NCBI GenBank assembly: GCA_903922735.1
Contig: CAIXUZ010000020.1
Coordinates: forward strand, 62,001 to 126,000
Length of the DNA: 64,000 bases
Direction: 5' to 3'
Origin: an uncultured Verrucomicrobia subdivision 3 bacterium
Lineage (GTDB): Bacteria > Verrucomicrobiota > Verrucomicrobiia > Limisphaerales > UBA11358
Shown here: positions 36,503-43,447 of the stretch, piece by piece
Numbering within the stretch: position 1 is the stretch's first letter
How the letters are laid out: each line of letters opens with the position of its first letter
The notes under the pieces: model-generated
What the model was told of the DNA's origin: nothing
Databases searched by the model: none
Seen by the model: the letters and a program-made list of their open reading frames with translations, nothing else
Translations under genes and position numbers: made by a program

Positions 36503-37246
36503 GTGTCCGATCCGCTCGTCGTCAACGAAATCTATCTGAGCTTGCAAGGCGAAAGCACCTTCGCCGGGCTGCCATGCATTTTCATCCGGCTCACCGGCTG
36601 CGACCTGCGGTGCTCCTACTGCGACACCGCCTACGCCTTTACCGAGGGAAAAAAAACACCGCTGGCGGAAATTCTAAACCAAGTCCGTGAACTCGCCGGG
36701 CCGTTTTTTAACTCAAAACTCAAAACTCAAAACTCAAAACTTCCACTTGTGGAATTAACCGGCGGTGAGCCGTTGCTCCAGAAAAACGCCCTGGCCTTGA
36801 TGCGGCAGCTTTGCGATGACGGTTTTACCGTGCTCCTCGAGACGGGCGGCGCGCACGATATCTCCCGGATTGACCCGCGCGTTCACCGCATCGTGGACTT
36901 GAAATGCCCCTCCAGTGGTGAGGTGGAGCGGAATCTTTTTTCCAACCTCGTCCACCTTAAATCCACCGACGAAATCAAGTTCGTCATCGGCACGGTGGAG
37001 GATTATGAATGGGCGAAATCGCAGCTGGCCGCGCACCGGCTGGCCGCCCTTTGTCCGGTGCTGTTCTCGTGGGTCCATCCGCTGGCGCCCGAGCAGCAGA
37101 ACCAAGTGTTGAAAAAAGTTCCCGCCGGCCTCACGCCGGTTTCGCGGCGGGCGCTCGCGGAAAAAATCATCGCCGACGCGCTGCCCGTGCGCTTTCAGAT
37201 CCAGCAGCACAAAATCATCTGGCCGCCGGAGCAGCGGGGGGTTTGA
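36503..37246 (+). CDS. queE: 7-carboxy-7-deazaguanine synthase
   Basis: A 247-residue radical SAM enzyme of queuosine biosynthesis. Seen: EIYLSLQGESTFAGLPCIF, then RLTGCDLRCSYCDTAYAF with the CxxxCxxC cluster ligands, VELTGGEPLLQ (the GGE motif) and ETGGAHDIS. The GTG start immediately precedes SDPLVVNEI. A 35-bp heptad repeat array is in frame between the N-terminal strand and the GGE motif (residues ~70-81, reading NSKLKTQNSKL). The next gene starts 2 bp after its stop. Confidence 0.93.
   Translation: MSDPLVVNEIYLSLQGESTFAGLPCIFIRLTGCDLRCSYCDTAYAFTEGKKTPLAEILNQVRELAGPFFNSKLKTQNSKLPLVELTGGEPLLQKNALALMRQLCDDGFTVLLETGGAHDISRIDPRVHRIVDLKCPSSGEVERNLFSNLVHLKSTDEIKFVIGTVEDYEWAKSQLAAHRLAALCPVLFSWVHPLAPEQQNQVLKKVPAGLTPVSRRALAEKIIADALPVRFQIQQHKIIWPPEQRGV
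36710..36744. repeat. in-frame heptanucleotide array inside queE
   Basis: AACTCAA repeated four times followed by AACTTCC, five units with perfect 7-bp spacing. In the queE frame it reads NSKLKTQNSKL. The surrounding protein is conserved on both sides, so the array is an insertion in a loop. Confidence 0.92.
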
Positions 37247-37247
37247 A

Positions 37248-38582
37248 ATGAGAAAGACCAGCCAGACTATCCGACTGCTCCGTGACTATGAATCACGAAA
37301 CATCACGTTCCTTGATTCTGACGGCTCGTGGCCGATGGTCTGGGAGCGCGCCCGGGGAGTTCACGTCTGGGATGCCGAGGGGAAAAAATATCTCGACCTC
37401 ACCGCCGCCTTCGGCGTCGCTGCCGCCGGTCACGCCAATCCCAATGTTGTCCAAGCCGGTCAGCGGCAGATGGCGAAGCTCCTGCACGCGATGGGCGATG
37501 TGCATCCCCACGCGCTCAAGGCGCAGCTCGTGCGTGAATTGAGCCGGATCACCTTCGAGCGCTGGACAAGTTCAACCGAACTAAAAACTAAAAATTCAAA
37601 ACTAAAAACTGCCAAGACCATTTTCTCCAACTCCGGCTTTGAAGCCGTCGAATCCGCCCTCAAGACCGCCCTGCTGGCCACCGGCAGACGCGGCGTTATC
37701 GCCTTTCAAGGCGGTTACCACGGGCTCGGCTACGGCGCGCTCAACGCTACGCACCGCGAACATTTCCGTCGCCCGTTCCGCTCGCAGCTGCGTGAATTTG
37801 GCCGCTTCGTAAAATTCCCGACCGGGCCGGAACCGCTTGCGAAAACTGAGAAAACCATCCGCCGGATTTTCCGTCGCGAAAAAATCGGCGCGATTCTCGT
37901 TGAACCAATCCAGGCGCGCGGCGGCATCAATCTTCCGCCGCCGGAATTTCTGCCGCTGCTCCGCCGGCTCTGCGATGAACACGGCGCGCTGCTCATCCTC
38001 GATGAGATTTACACCGGCTTTGGCCGCACCGGCAAATGGTTCGCCTGCGAGCACAGCGGCGTGATTCCGGATTTGATCTGCCTCGGCAAGGCGCTCACCG
38101 GCGGTTTTCCGCTGTCCGCCTGCGTTGGCCGCGCCGGTTTGATGGACGCCGCCTGGCCCGCCTCGACGGGCGAGGCGATTCACACCAGTACGTTTCTCGG
38201 TCATCCGGTCGGCTGCGCGATGGCGCTGGCCCAGATCAAAGAAATTCAACGGCTGAAACTGTGCGGGCGCAGCGCGAGGCTGGGTAAATTTTTGCTGGGC
38301 GAACTGGCTTCAATAAAAAACTTAAAACTTAAAATTAACAACTCTTCGCGCGGCCTCGGCCTGATGGCCGGCATCGAATTGACTTTGCCTGACGGGAAAC
38401 CGGCGACGCAAATTGCGCTCAATGCCATCAAAACATTATTGCATCGCGGCTACATTTTTCTGCCCGAAGGCGAACACGCCAACATCATCAGTTTCACCCC
38501 GCCGCTGACGATTACCGGGACGCAACTCGCCAAAGCGGTTGGCGAGCTTAAAGAGGTATTAACCGCAGATTTAGAACAATGA
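37248..38582 (+). CDS. class III PLP-dependent aminotransferase
   Basis: A 444-residue fold-type I aminotransferase. Seen: YLDLTAAFGVAAAGHANPNV, FSNSGFEAVESALKTA (phosphate cup), GYHGLGYGAL, the cofactor-binding LLILDEIYTGFGRTGKW with Asp, and LICLGKALTGGFPLSAC with the Schiff-base Lys. Related to 4-aminobutyrate/acetylornithine/diamino-acid transaminases; substrate not fixed. Two in-frame heptad tracts interrupt it (residues ~110-122 and ~356-367). It is translated with queE (2-bp gap). Confidence 0.9.
   Translation: MRKTSQTIRLLRDYESRNITFLDSDGSWPMVWERARGVHVWDAEGKKYLDLTAAFGVAAAGHANPNVVQAGQRQMAKLLHAMGDVHPHALKAQLVRELSRITFERWTSSTELKTKNSKLKTAKTIFSNSGFEAVESALKTALLATGRRGVIAFQGGYHGLGYGALNATHREHFRRPFRSQLREFGRFVKFPTGPEPLAKTEKTIRRIFRREKIGAILVEPIQARGGINLPPPEFLPLLRRLCDEHGALLILDEIYTGFGRTGKWFACEHSGVIPDLICLGKALTGGFPLSACVGRAGLMDAAWPASTGEAIHTSTFLGHPVGCAMALAQIKEIQRLKLCGRSARLGKFLLGELASIKNLKLKINNSSRGLGLMAGIELTLPDGKPATQIALNAIKTLLHRGYIFLPEGEHANIISFTPPLTITGTQLAKAVGELKEVLTADLEQ
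37579..37613. repeat. in-frame heptanucleotide array 1 in the aminotransferase gene
   Basis: Five 7-bp units: AACTAAA, AACTAAA, AATTCAA, AACTAAA, AACTGCC. They read TELKTKNSKLKT in frame, just before the conserved IFSNSGFEA phosphate-binding segment. Confidence 0.9.
38319..38346. repeat. in-frame heptanucleotide array 2 in the aminotransferase gene
   Basis: Four units: AACTTAA, AACTTAA, AATTAAC, AACTCTT. They read KNLKLKINNS in frame, just before the conserved RGLGLMAGIEL strand of the small domain. Confidence 0.85.
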
Positions 38583-38643
38583 CCCCAATCCGATTTTCCT
38601 TCATCTGCGTTAATCCGCTTTCATCTGCGGGAAAAATTTCCCC

Positions 38644-39654
38644 ATGACTCTCAACGAAATGCGCGAATTGCTGGCTAAGCGCAACCTCCAGCTCACGAAA
38701 TCGCTCGGCCAGAATTTTTTGCACGACGGCAACCAGCTCCGCCGCATCGTGGACACGGCGGAAATTGCACCGACGGACAAAATTCTTGAGATCGGTCCGG
38801 GGCTGGGACCGTTGACAGAATTGCTGCTGGAAAAAGCGGGCGAGGTTCTCGCCGTCGAGATGGACGGGCGGCTGGTGGAATTCTTGTGCGAACGGTTCGG
38901 GTTGACCACCAAGTCAGATGACTTGCCCGCCCTCGCCCCAACCCGCTCTCCCGGGGAGCCGGAGAACTTGGAGGACGCCATCGTGAATCCAGCGCTTCCG
39001 GATTCATCCCGGTGCGGGAACGAACCTCCCCCTCTCCTTGGGGAGAGGGCAGGGGTGAGGGAGGTCGAATCCCCCGCTCGCCAAAATATCACCCGAAACC
39101 TTTTCCTCCTCCACGATGACGCGCTCGCCTTTCTTAAGCGCGAGCCGCGCGATTGGAGCGATTGGAAGCTGGTGGCCAACCTGCCGTATTCCGTCGCCTC
39201 CCCGATCCTGGTGGAGTTGTCCGCCGGCGTTCGCGCGCCGAAGCGGATGGTGGCCACGCTCCAGCTCGAGGTCGCGCAGCGGCTCATGGCGCAGACGGAC
39301 GACGATGATTACGGCATTCTGACGCTGCTGGTGCAGTTGGATTTCCAGCCGCGCGGATGGTTCAAGATTCCGCCCGGCTGTTTTTTCCCTTCGCCGGAGG
39401 TGGATTCCGCGTGCATCTGCCTGGAGCGCCGGGCCGCGCCGCTCTTGCCGGAAGAGCAGCGCGCAACGTTTCGTCGCCTCGTGAAAAAAGCCTTTTCCCA
39501 GCGGCGGAAAATGATGTTAAAACTGTTGAAACAGGAATGGCCGAAGGAAACTCTGGAAGCCTCCTTCGCCGCGCTGGGCATTTCGCCGATGGAGCGGGCG
39601 GAGAAACTGAGTCTGGAACAGTTTGTGGCTTTGACCAAGTTGCTGGCCGCTTGA
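38644..39654 (+). CDS. rsmA: 16S rRNA dimethyladenosine transferase with repeat-encoded insert
   Basis: A 336-residue KsgA/RsmA methyltransferase, about 50 residues longer than usual (~260-290). It dimethylates two adjacent adenines near the 16S rRNA 3' end. Seen: KSLGQNFLHD, ILEIGPGLGPLTELLL (SAM motif I), VEMDGRLVEFL, VANLPYSVASPIL (the NLPY catalytic motif) and FKIPPGCFFPSPEVDS. The extra residues (~94-143) come from a 130-bp palindromic element placed between motif II and the NLFLLHDDALAFL motif III strand. The tyrosine phosphatase gene overlaps the end by 4 bp. Confidence 0.93.
   Translation: MTLNEMRELLAKRNLQLTKSLGQNFLHDGNQLRRIVDTAEIAPTDKILEIGPGLGPLTELLLEKAGEVLAVEMDGRLVEFLCERFGLTTKSDDLPALAPTRSPGEPENLEDAIVNPALPDSSRCGNEPPPLLGERAGVREVESPARQNITRNLFLLHDDALAFLKREPRDWSDWKLVANLPYSVASPILVELSAGVRAPKRMVATLQLEVAQRLMAQTDDDDYGILTLLVQLDFQPRGWFKIPPGCFFPSPEVDSACICLERRAAPLLPEEQRATFRRLVKKAFSQRRKMMLKLLKQEWPKETLEASFAALGISPMERAEKLSLEQFVALTKLLAA
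38931..39060. repeat. palindromic element inside rsmA
   Basis: The left end CCTCGCCCCAACCCGCTCTC is complementary, with few mismatches, to the right end GGGAGAGGGCAGGGGTGAGG at 39041-39060. A second small stem, CCCTCTCCTTGGGGAGAGGG, lies at the right end. The 130-bp unit and flanks stay open in the rsmA frame. The segment CGCTTCCGGATTCA and following bases match part of the purL element at about 43,970. Confidence 0.9.
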
Positions 39655-39998
39655 AATCTGCGCGCATAAAAATCCTGTTCGTGTGCAGCCGTAACCGGCG
39701 GCGCAGTCTGACGGCGGAAACGATTTTTAAAAGCGAGCCGGCGTGGGAGGTGCGTTCGGCGGGAACCGAAGCGGGCGCGCGCATCAAAGTGACCGCCGGA
39801 CAGCTCGGCTGGGCGGATGTCATCGTGGTGATGGAGAAGCGGCACAAGGAACGGTTGCGGCAAAAATATCCCGAAGCGCTGGCGGCGAAACCGTGTGTCT
39901 GCCTTTTCATTGCCGACGATTACGAATTCATGGATGCCAGTTTGATCGAAGTATTGCGTGAGAAAATGCGCGAACATTTTCCGGCGGCGGGAAAATGA
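39651..39998 (+). CDS. small protein tyrosine phosphatase-like protein
   Basis: A 115-residue protein. The N-terminal KILFVCSRNRRRSLTAE has the C-x5-R-S phosphate loop of low-molecular-weight tyrosine phosphatases. WADVIVVMEKRHKERL and FIADDYEFMD resemble the predicted phosphatase group COG4551. It may instead be inactive or act on another phosphoester, because the group is little studied. The TTG at 39651 overlaps the rsmA stop codon, which suggests coupled translation; no better start is visible. Confidence 0.75.
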   Translation: MKSARIKILFVCSRNRRRSLTAETIFKSEPAWEVRSAGTEAGARIKVTAGQLGWADVIVVMEKRHKERLRQKYPEALAAKPCVCLFIADDYEFMDASLIEVLREKMREHFPAAGK

Positions 39999-40002
39999 AC
40001 AG

Positions 40003-40098
40003 CCAAGAAACGAAGGAACAAAGGGGGTTCGGCTAAATTGAGACACTGCCAACCAAGGTCAGGCTTGGCTTTGCTTCGTTACTTTGTTCCTTTGTTGT
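40003..40098. repeat. palindromic spacer repeat before the Nudix gene
   Basis: AAGAAACGAAGGAACAAAGG on the left and TTCGTTACTTTGTTCCTTTG on the right form an imperfect inverted repeat with a ~45-bp middle that itself contains CCAAGGTCAGGCTTGG. It fills the spacer up to 7 bp before the Nudix ATG. Confidence 0.75.
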
Positions 40099-40104
40099 AA
40101 AAAT

Positions 40105-40842
40105 ATGAGCGAAGAAATCTTTGATGTGGTAAACGAGCGTGACGAGGTGGTCGGGCAGGCACCGCGCCAGGAAGTCCATGCACGCGGGCTGTGGCATCGC
40201 GCCGTCCATGTGCTGGTGTTCAATGCCCGCGGTGAGATTTTTCTCCAGAAGCGTTCGCTGAAAAAGGACATCGCCGCCGGGAAGTGGGATTCGTCGGCCA
40301 GCGGCCATCTGGATACCGGCGAGGCTTACGACGCCTGCGCGGTGCGCGAGGTGCGGGAGGAGATTGGTTTGGAGCTTTATCACCCTTCCCTCCCTCCCAT
40401 TGGGGGAGAGATTTCTCCCCAGCAAGGTTCGCGCCCTGAATCCTTGAACCAGCCGGTGCTTTCAAACGTCAAGACGCCGGGAGCGTTTCCCCCTCTCCGC
40501 GTCGGCGGAGTCGGCGGAGCCGATGGGGAGAGGGCCGGGGTGAGGTGCGCGTCCCTCCATCTTGGGGTTCATGGCGCGGGTGGCCACCGGCCGGGTGAGG
40601 GGGAACGAGGGCTGCGCCGTCTGTTCAAGCTGGATGCGTGCCGGGAGACCGGCTGGGAATTCTGTTGGATTTATCGCTGCGTCAGCGAGGGGCCGTTCAC
40701 GTTGCATCCCGATGAAATCGAGACAGGCGCGTGGTTCTCGCCGGACGCGGTCACCCGATGGGTGAATGAAAAGCCGCAGGATTTCGCGAGTTGCTTCGTG
40801 CTGATCTGGCACCAGCTTCTGGCCGCCGATGGGCACCGATGA
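40105..40842 (+). CDS. Nudix hydrolase with repeat-encoded insert
   Basis: A 245-residue protein; close relatives of the IPP-isomerase-like Nudix group are about 165-180 residues. Seen: EEIFDVVNERDEVVGQ, RAVHVLVFNARGEIFLQKRS, and the Nudix box reading GHLDTGEAYDACAVREVREE with the metal-binding Glu residues. The C-terminal half resumes with LRRLFKLDACRETGWEF and FTLHPDEIETGAWFS. Residues ~90-170 are encoded by palindromic repeat DNA and interrupt the fold directly after the Nudix helix. Substrate unknown. Confidence 0.85.
   Translation: MSEEIFDVVNERDEVVGQAPRQEVHARGLWHRAVHVLVFNARGEIFLQKRSLKKDIAAGKWDSSASGHLDTGEAYDACAVREVREEIGLELYHPSLPPIGGEISPQQGSRPESLNQPVLSNVKTPGAFPPLRVGGVGGADGERAGVRCASLHLGVHGAGGHRPGEGERGLRRLFKLDACRETGWEFCWIYRCVSEGPFTLHPDEIETGAWFSPDAVTRWVNEKPQDFASCFVLIWHQLLAADGHR
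40426..40574. repeat. 149-bp element copy 1, inside the Nudix gene
   Basis: By eye about 135 of 149 positions match the copy at 57,014-57,162 in the kinase gene, with no gaps; a ~57-bp core around CGTCGGCGGAGTCGGCGGAG is identical. It contains the CCCTCTCC / GGGGAGAGGG stem. In the Nudix frame it reads [17 protein letters not shown], the same as in the kinase. Further GC-rich repeat DNA flanks it (40,380-40,425 and 40,575-40,612). Confidence 0.93.
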
Positions 40843-40972
40843 TGCCCGGGTTTTGCGGCTCATTTGCCGGGTGCAGGGCCAAATGATTTTATTTGTGTTT
40901 CATCTGTGAATATCTGTGGCTGAAAAAACTTCCCGCCTTTACTTGCGTCGAAAATGGGGTAGTTATTTCCGC

Positions 40973-41596
40973 ATGAACGACGCTAAAAATTTCCTGGTTC
41001 CCATCGTGGTTGAGCAGACGGCGCGCGGCGAGCGCAGTTGGGATATCTACTCCCGCCTGCTGGTGGACCGCATTTTGTTTCTCGGCACGCCGGTGGACGA
41101 CAACATTGCCAACATCGTCATCGCCCAGCTTTTGTTTCTCCAGATGAGCGACCCGAAGAAGGACATCCATCTCTACATCAACTCCCCCGGTGGCAGCGTG
41201 TCGGCGGGATTGGCGATTTACGACACCATGCAATATCTCACCTGCGACGTGAACACCTATTGCGTCGGTCAGGCGGCGAGCATGGGCGCGGTGTTGCTGG
41301 CGGCGGGCACCAAGGGCAAGCGGTTCGCCCTGCCGAATTCCAACATCATGATCCATCAGGTGCTCGGCGGCGCGGAAGGGCAGGCCAGCGACGTCGAAAT
41401 CCGCGTGAAACACATGCTCAAGCTCAAGCATACGTTGAATGGCATCCTCGCCAAGCACACCGGGCAGTCCATTGCGCAGGTGGAAAAAGACTGTGACCGC
41501 GACAACTTCATGAGCGCCGAGGATGCCAGGAAATACGGCCTCGTGGACCAGGTCGTCCAGTCGCGAAAAGAGATTCCCGGCGCGGAAAAAGCGTAA
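40973..41596 (+). CDS. clpP: ATP-dependent Clp protease proteolytic subunit
   Basis: A 207-residue serine peptidase that forms the double-heptamer chamber served by Clp ATPases. Seen: [39 protein letters not shown] with the catalytic Ser, [19 protein letters not shown] with the His, and [19 protein letters not shown] with the Asp region. The ATG at 40973 gives [15 protein letters not shown], the family start; the frame is open further upstream without similarity. No clpX lies next to it. Confidence 0.96.
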   Translation: MNDAKNFLVPIVVEQTARGERSWDIYSRLLVDRILFLGTPVDDNIANIVIAQLLFLQMSDPKKDIHLYINSPGGSVSAGLAIYDTMQYLTCDVNTYCVGQAASMGAVLLAAGTKGKRFALPNSNIMIHQVLGGAEGQASDVEIRVKHMLKLKHTLNGILAKHTGQSIAQVEKDCDRDNFMSAEDARKYGLVDQVVQSRKEIPGAEKA

Positions 41597-41766
41597 GCTT
41601 GTCCGCAAATCAAAGCGTCCCGGTAATTTCACGGGCTTTTCCCTGCTCGCTGGGGCCAATGCCGGCGTTGGTCGGCGTTCGGCCATTTGCTCGGCCTGCT
41701 GTTGGTGGGGAAAGCTTTTTGACTCGCTTCCGGTGAAAATCTTCCGCAGAATTTCCTTTTGCGCGA

Positions 41767-42009
41767 ATGAAAGCTAAAATCATTATCACCCCGAAAAAGG
41801 CCGTCCTTGACCCGCAGGGCAAAACCGTCCAGACCGCCCTCGAACACATGGGCTACACCGGCGTCACCGGCGTCCATATCGGCAAATACATCGAGATCGA
41901 CCTCGCGCCCGGCACCGACAAGGCCGCCGCGCAAAAAGCCTTGAACGACGCGGCCCATAAGCTGTTGAGCAACCCCGTCATCGAAGACTATCGCCTCGAA
42001 ATTGAATAA
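41767..42009 (+). CDS. purS: phosphoribosylformylglycinamidine synthase subunit PurS
   Basis: An 80-residue protein (MKAKIIITPKKAVLDPQGKT) with ferredoxin-like fold typical of PurS; HIGKYIEIDL and NPVIEDYRLEIE are characteristic. PurS bridges PurQ and PurL in the three-part FGAM synthase that makes FGAM from FGAR and glutamine. First gene of purS-purQ-(GxxExxY)-purL. Confidence 0.93.
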   Translation: MKAKIIITPKKAVLDPQGKTVQTALEHMGYTGVTGVHIGKYIEIDLAPGTDKAAAQKALNDAAHKLLSNPVIEDYRLEIE

Positions 42010-42090
42010 TAGAATTTACGATGTGCGATTTACGATTGATGACCCGCCCGCCGGTTCGCGCGTAAATTGTAAATCGTAAATCGTAAATCA
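42010..42090. repeat. inverted heptanucleotide arrays between purS and purQ
   Basis: TTTACGA-type 7-bp units (TTTACGA, TGTGCGA, TTTACGA) on the left and TAAATTG, TAAATCG, TAAATCG, TAAATCA on the right. The two arrays are roughly complementary, so they form a hairpin with a GC-rich middle. The right array ends 6 bp before the purQ ATG. Confidence 0.85.
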
Positions 42091-42094
42091 AAAA

Positions 42095-42805
42095 ATGAAC
42101 TTTTCCGTATTACAGTTCCCCGCCAGCAACTGCGACCAGGACGCCGTCCACGCCGTCCGCCTGCTCGGCCACAGCGCCCGGCTGCTCTGGCATAAGGAAA
42201 GTTCCCTGGGCGATACCGACGTCGTGATCGTCCCCGGCGGCTTCAGCTACGGCGATTATCTGCGCTGCGGCGCCATCGCGCGGTTCAGCCCCGTGATGCA
42301 GGCTGTGAAACAGTTCGCCGACAACGGCGGCCTCGTCCTCGGCATCTGCAACGGCTTTCAAGTCCTTACCGAAGCCGGCCTGCTGCCCGGCGCGCTCATC
42401 CGCAACCGCGATTTGCAATTCCACTGCGAAAACATTTTCCTCAAGACCGCCACGAACGATTCGCCGTTCACCAGCCGGATTCCGGCGGGAAAAATCCTCC
42501 GCGTGCCCATCGCCCACGGCGAAGGCTGCTACTTTGCCGACGAAGCAACGCTCGCGAAGCTCAAGGCCAACAACCAAATCCTCTGGCAATACTGCGACGC
42601 CAGCGGCAACCTGACCGACACGGCGAATCCTAACGGCGCGCTGCAAAACATTGCCGGCATCTGCAATGAGCAGCGCAACGTGGCCGGCCTGATGCCCCAT
42701 CCCGAGCGCGCCTGCGAACCGCTCCTCGGCAGCGCCGACGGCCGGTGGATTTTCGAAAGCATTTTCGCCGCGCTCAAAAACAAAACCGTCGCGGCGACGG
42801 CTTGA
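42095..42805 (+). CDS. purQ: phosphoribosylformylglycinamidine synthase subunit PurQ
   Basis: A 236-residue class I glutamine amidotransferase supplying ammonia to PurL. Seen: [57 protein letters not shown] with the nucleophilic Cys, and [14 protein letters not shown] with the catalytic His and Glu. PVIAHGEG-type sequence ([11 protein letters not shown]) is also present. Full length. Its stop codon is followed by a long repeat that bounds the GxxExxY cassette. Confidence 0.96.
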   Translation: MNFSVLQFPASNCDQDAVHAVRLLGHSARLLWHKESSLGDTDVVIVPGGFSYGDYLRCGAIARFSPVMQAVKQFADNGGLVLGICNGFQVLTEAGLLPGALIRNRDLQFHCENIFLKTATNDSPFTSRIPAGKILRVPIAHGEGCYFADEATLAKLKANNQILWQYCDASGNLTDTANPNGALQNIAGICNEQRNVAGLMPHPERACEPLLGSADGRWIFESIFAALKNKTVAATA

Positions 42806-42806
42806 T

Positions 42807-42900
42807 AACAAAGACCTGAATTGATAACCGCGAAATACGCCAAATAAGCGAAAAGAACTTTTGTCTGTTGGTTCGCGTATTTCGCGTGGTTCGCGGTTAA
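42807..42900. repeat. left boundary repeat of the GxxExxY cassette
   Basis: Contains ATAACCGCGAAATACGCC then AAATAAGCGAAAAG and, after a loop, TTCGCGTATTTCGCGTGG and TTCGCGGTTA, so it is itself an imperfect palindrome. It is nearly the same as the repeat at 43,303-43,408; the match starts at AACAAAGACC in both. Confidence 0.9.
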
Positions 42901-42908
42901 AAAATTGT

Positions 42909-43325
42909 ATGAGCACCGACATTCTTTACAAGGACGAGAGCTATAAGATTGTCGGCGCATGCTTCGAAGCTTATCGCGAGCAGGGCTGCGGTTTTCTCGA
43001 GGCGGTTTATCAGGAGTGCATGGAGATTGAATTGCGGCTGCAAGGCATTCCGTATGAGCCCAAGAAGTCGCTGGCGCTCGAATACAAAGGCTGCCCTTTG
43101 CGCTCGACGTATGAGCCGGACTTTATTTGTTACGAAAAGATTGTGCTGGAATTGAAAGCTGTGACTGAGCTGGCCGATGAGCATCGGTCGCAGGTTCAGA
43201 ATTATCTCAAAGCCACCGGCCTGAAATTGGGATTGCTTGTGAACTTTGGACATTTTCCCAAAGCACAAGTTGAGCGAATCGTGGCCGAACGTGGACGTTA
43301 TGAAAACAAAGACCAGAAATCATAA
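42909..43325 (+). CDS. GxxExxY family protein
   Basis: A 138-residue protein with the family-defining GFLEAVYQECMEIEL motif near residue 30 and PDFICYEKIVLELKAV, which fits a PD-(D/E)XK-like core (D then ExK). Function is not established for the family. The ATG at 42909 follows the left boundary repeat directly. The last codons (ENKDQKS) are inside the right boundary repeat, so the C-terminus is repeat-encoded. It splits purQ from purL and appears to be an inserted cassette. Confidence 0.88.
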   Translation: MSTDILYKDESYKIVGACFEAYREQGCGFLEAVYQECMEIELRLQGIPYEPKKSLALEYKGCPLRSTYEPDFICYEKIVLELKAVTELADEHRSQVQNYLKATGLKLGLLVNFGHFPKAQVERIVAERGRYENKDQKS

Positions 43326-43408
43326 CCGCGAAATACGCCAAATAAGCGAAAAGGGGAAAGACATTTTGATTTTGTCTTGTTCGCGTATTTCGCGTGGTTC
43401 GCGGTTAA
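43303..43408. repeat. right boundary repeat of the GxxExxY cassette
   Basis: Direct copy of the 42,807-42,900 element with a longer loop (GGGGAAAGACATTTTGATTT). It overlaps the last ~20 bp of the GxxExxY gene and ends about 40 bp before the purL ATG. Confidence 0.9.
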
Positions 43409-43447
43409 AGAATTTTTTGCAGTAAATTTTATCATTTTATTTTTGTC

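Noticed and set aside
40380..40615. Two separate genes in the Nudix region instead of one with an insert
   Set aside because: The frame is continuous, no stop or start separates the halves, and the second half has no plausible start with a ribosome site.
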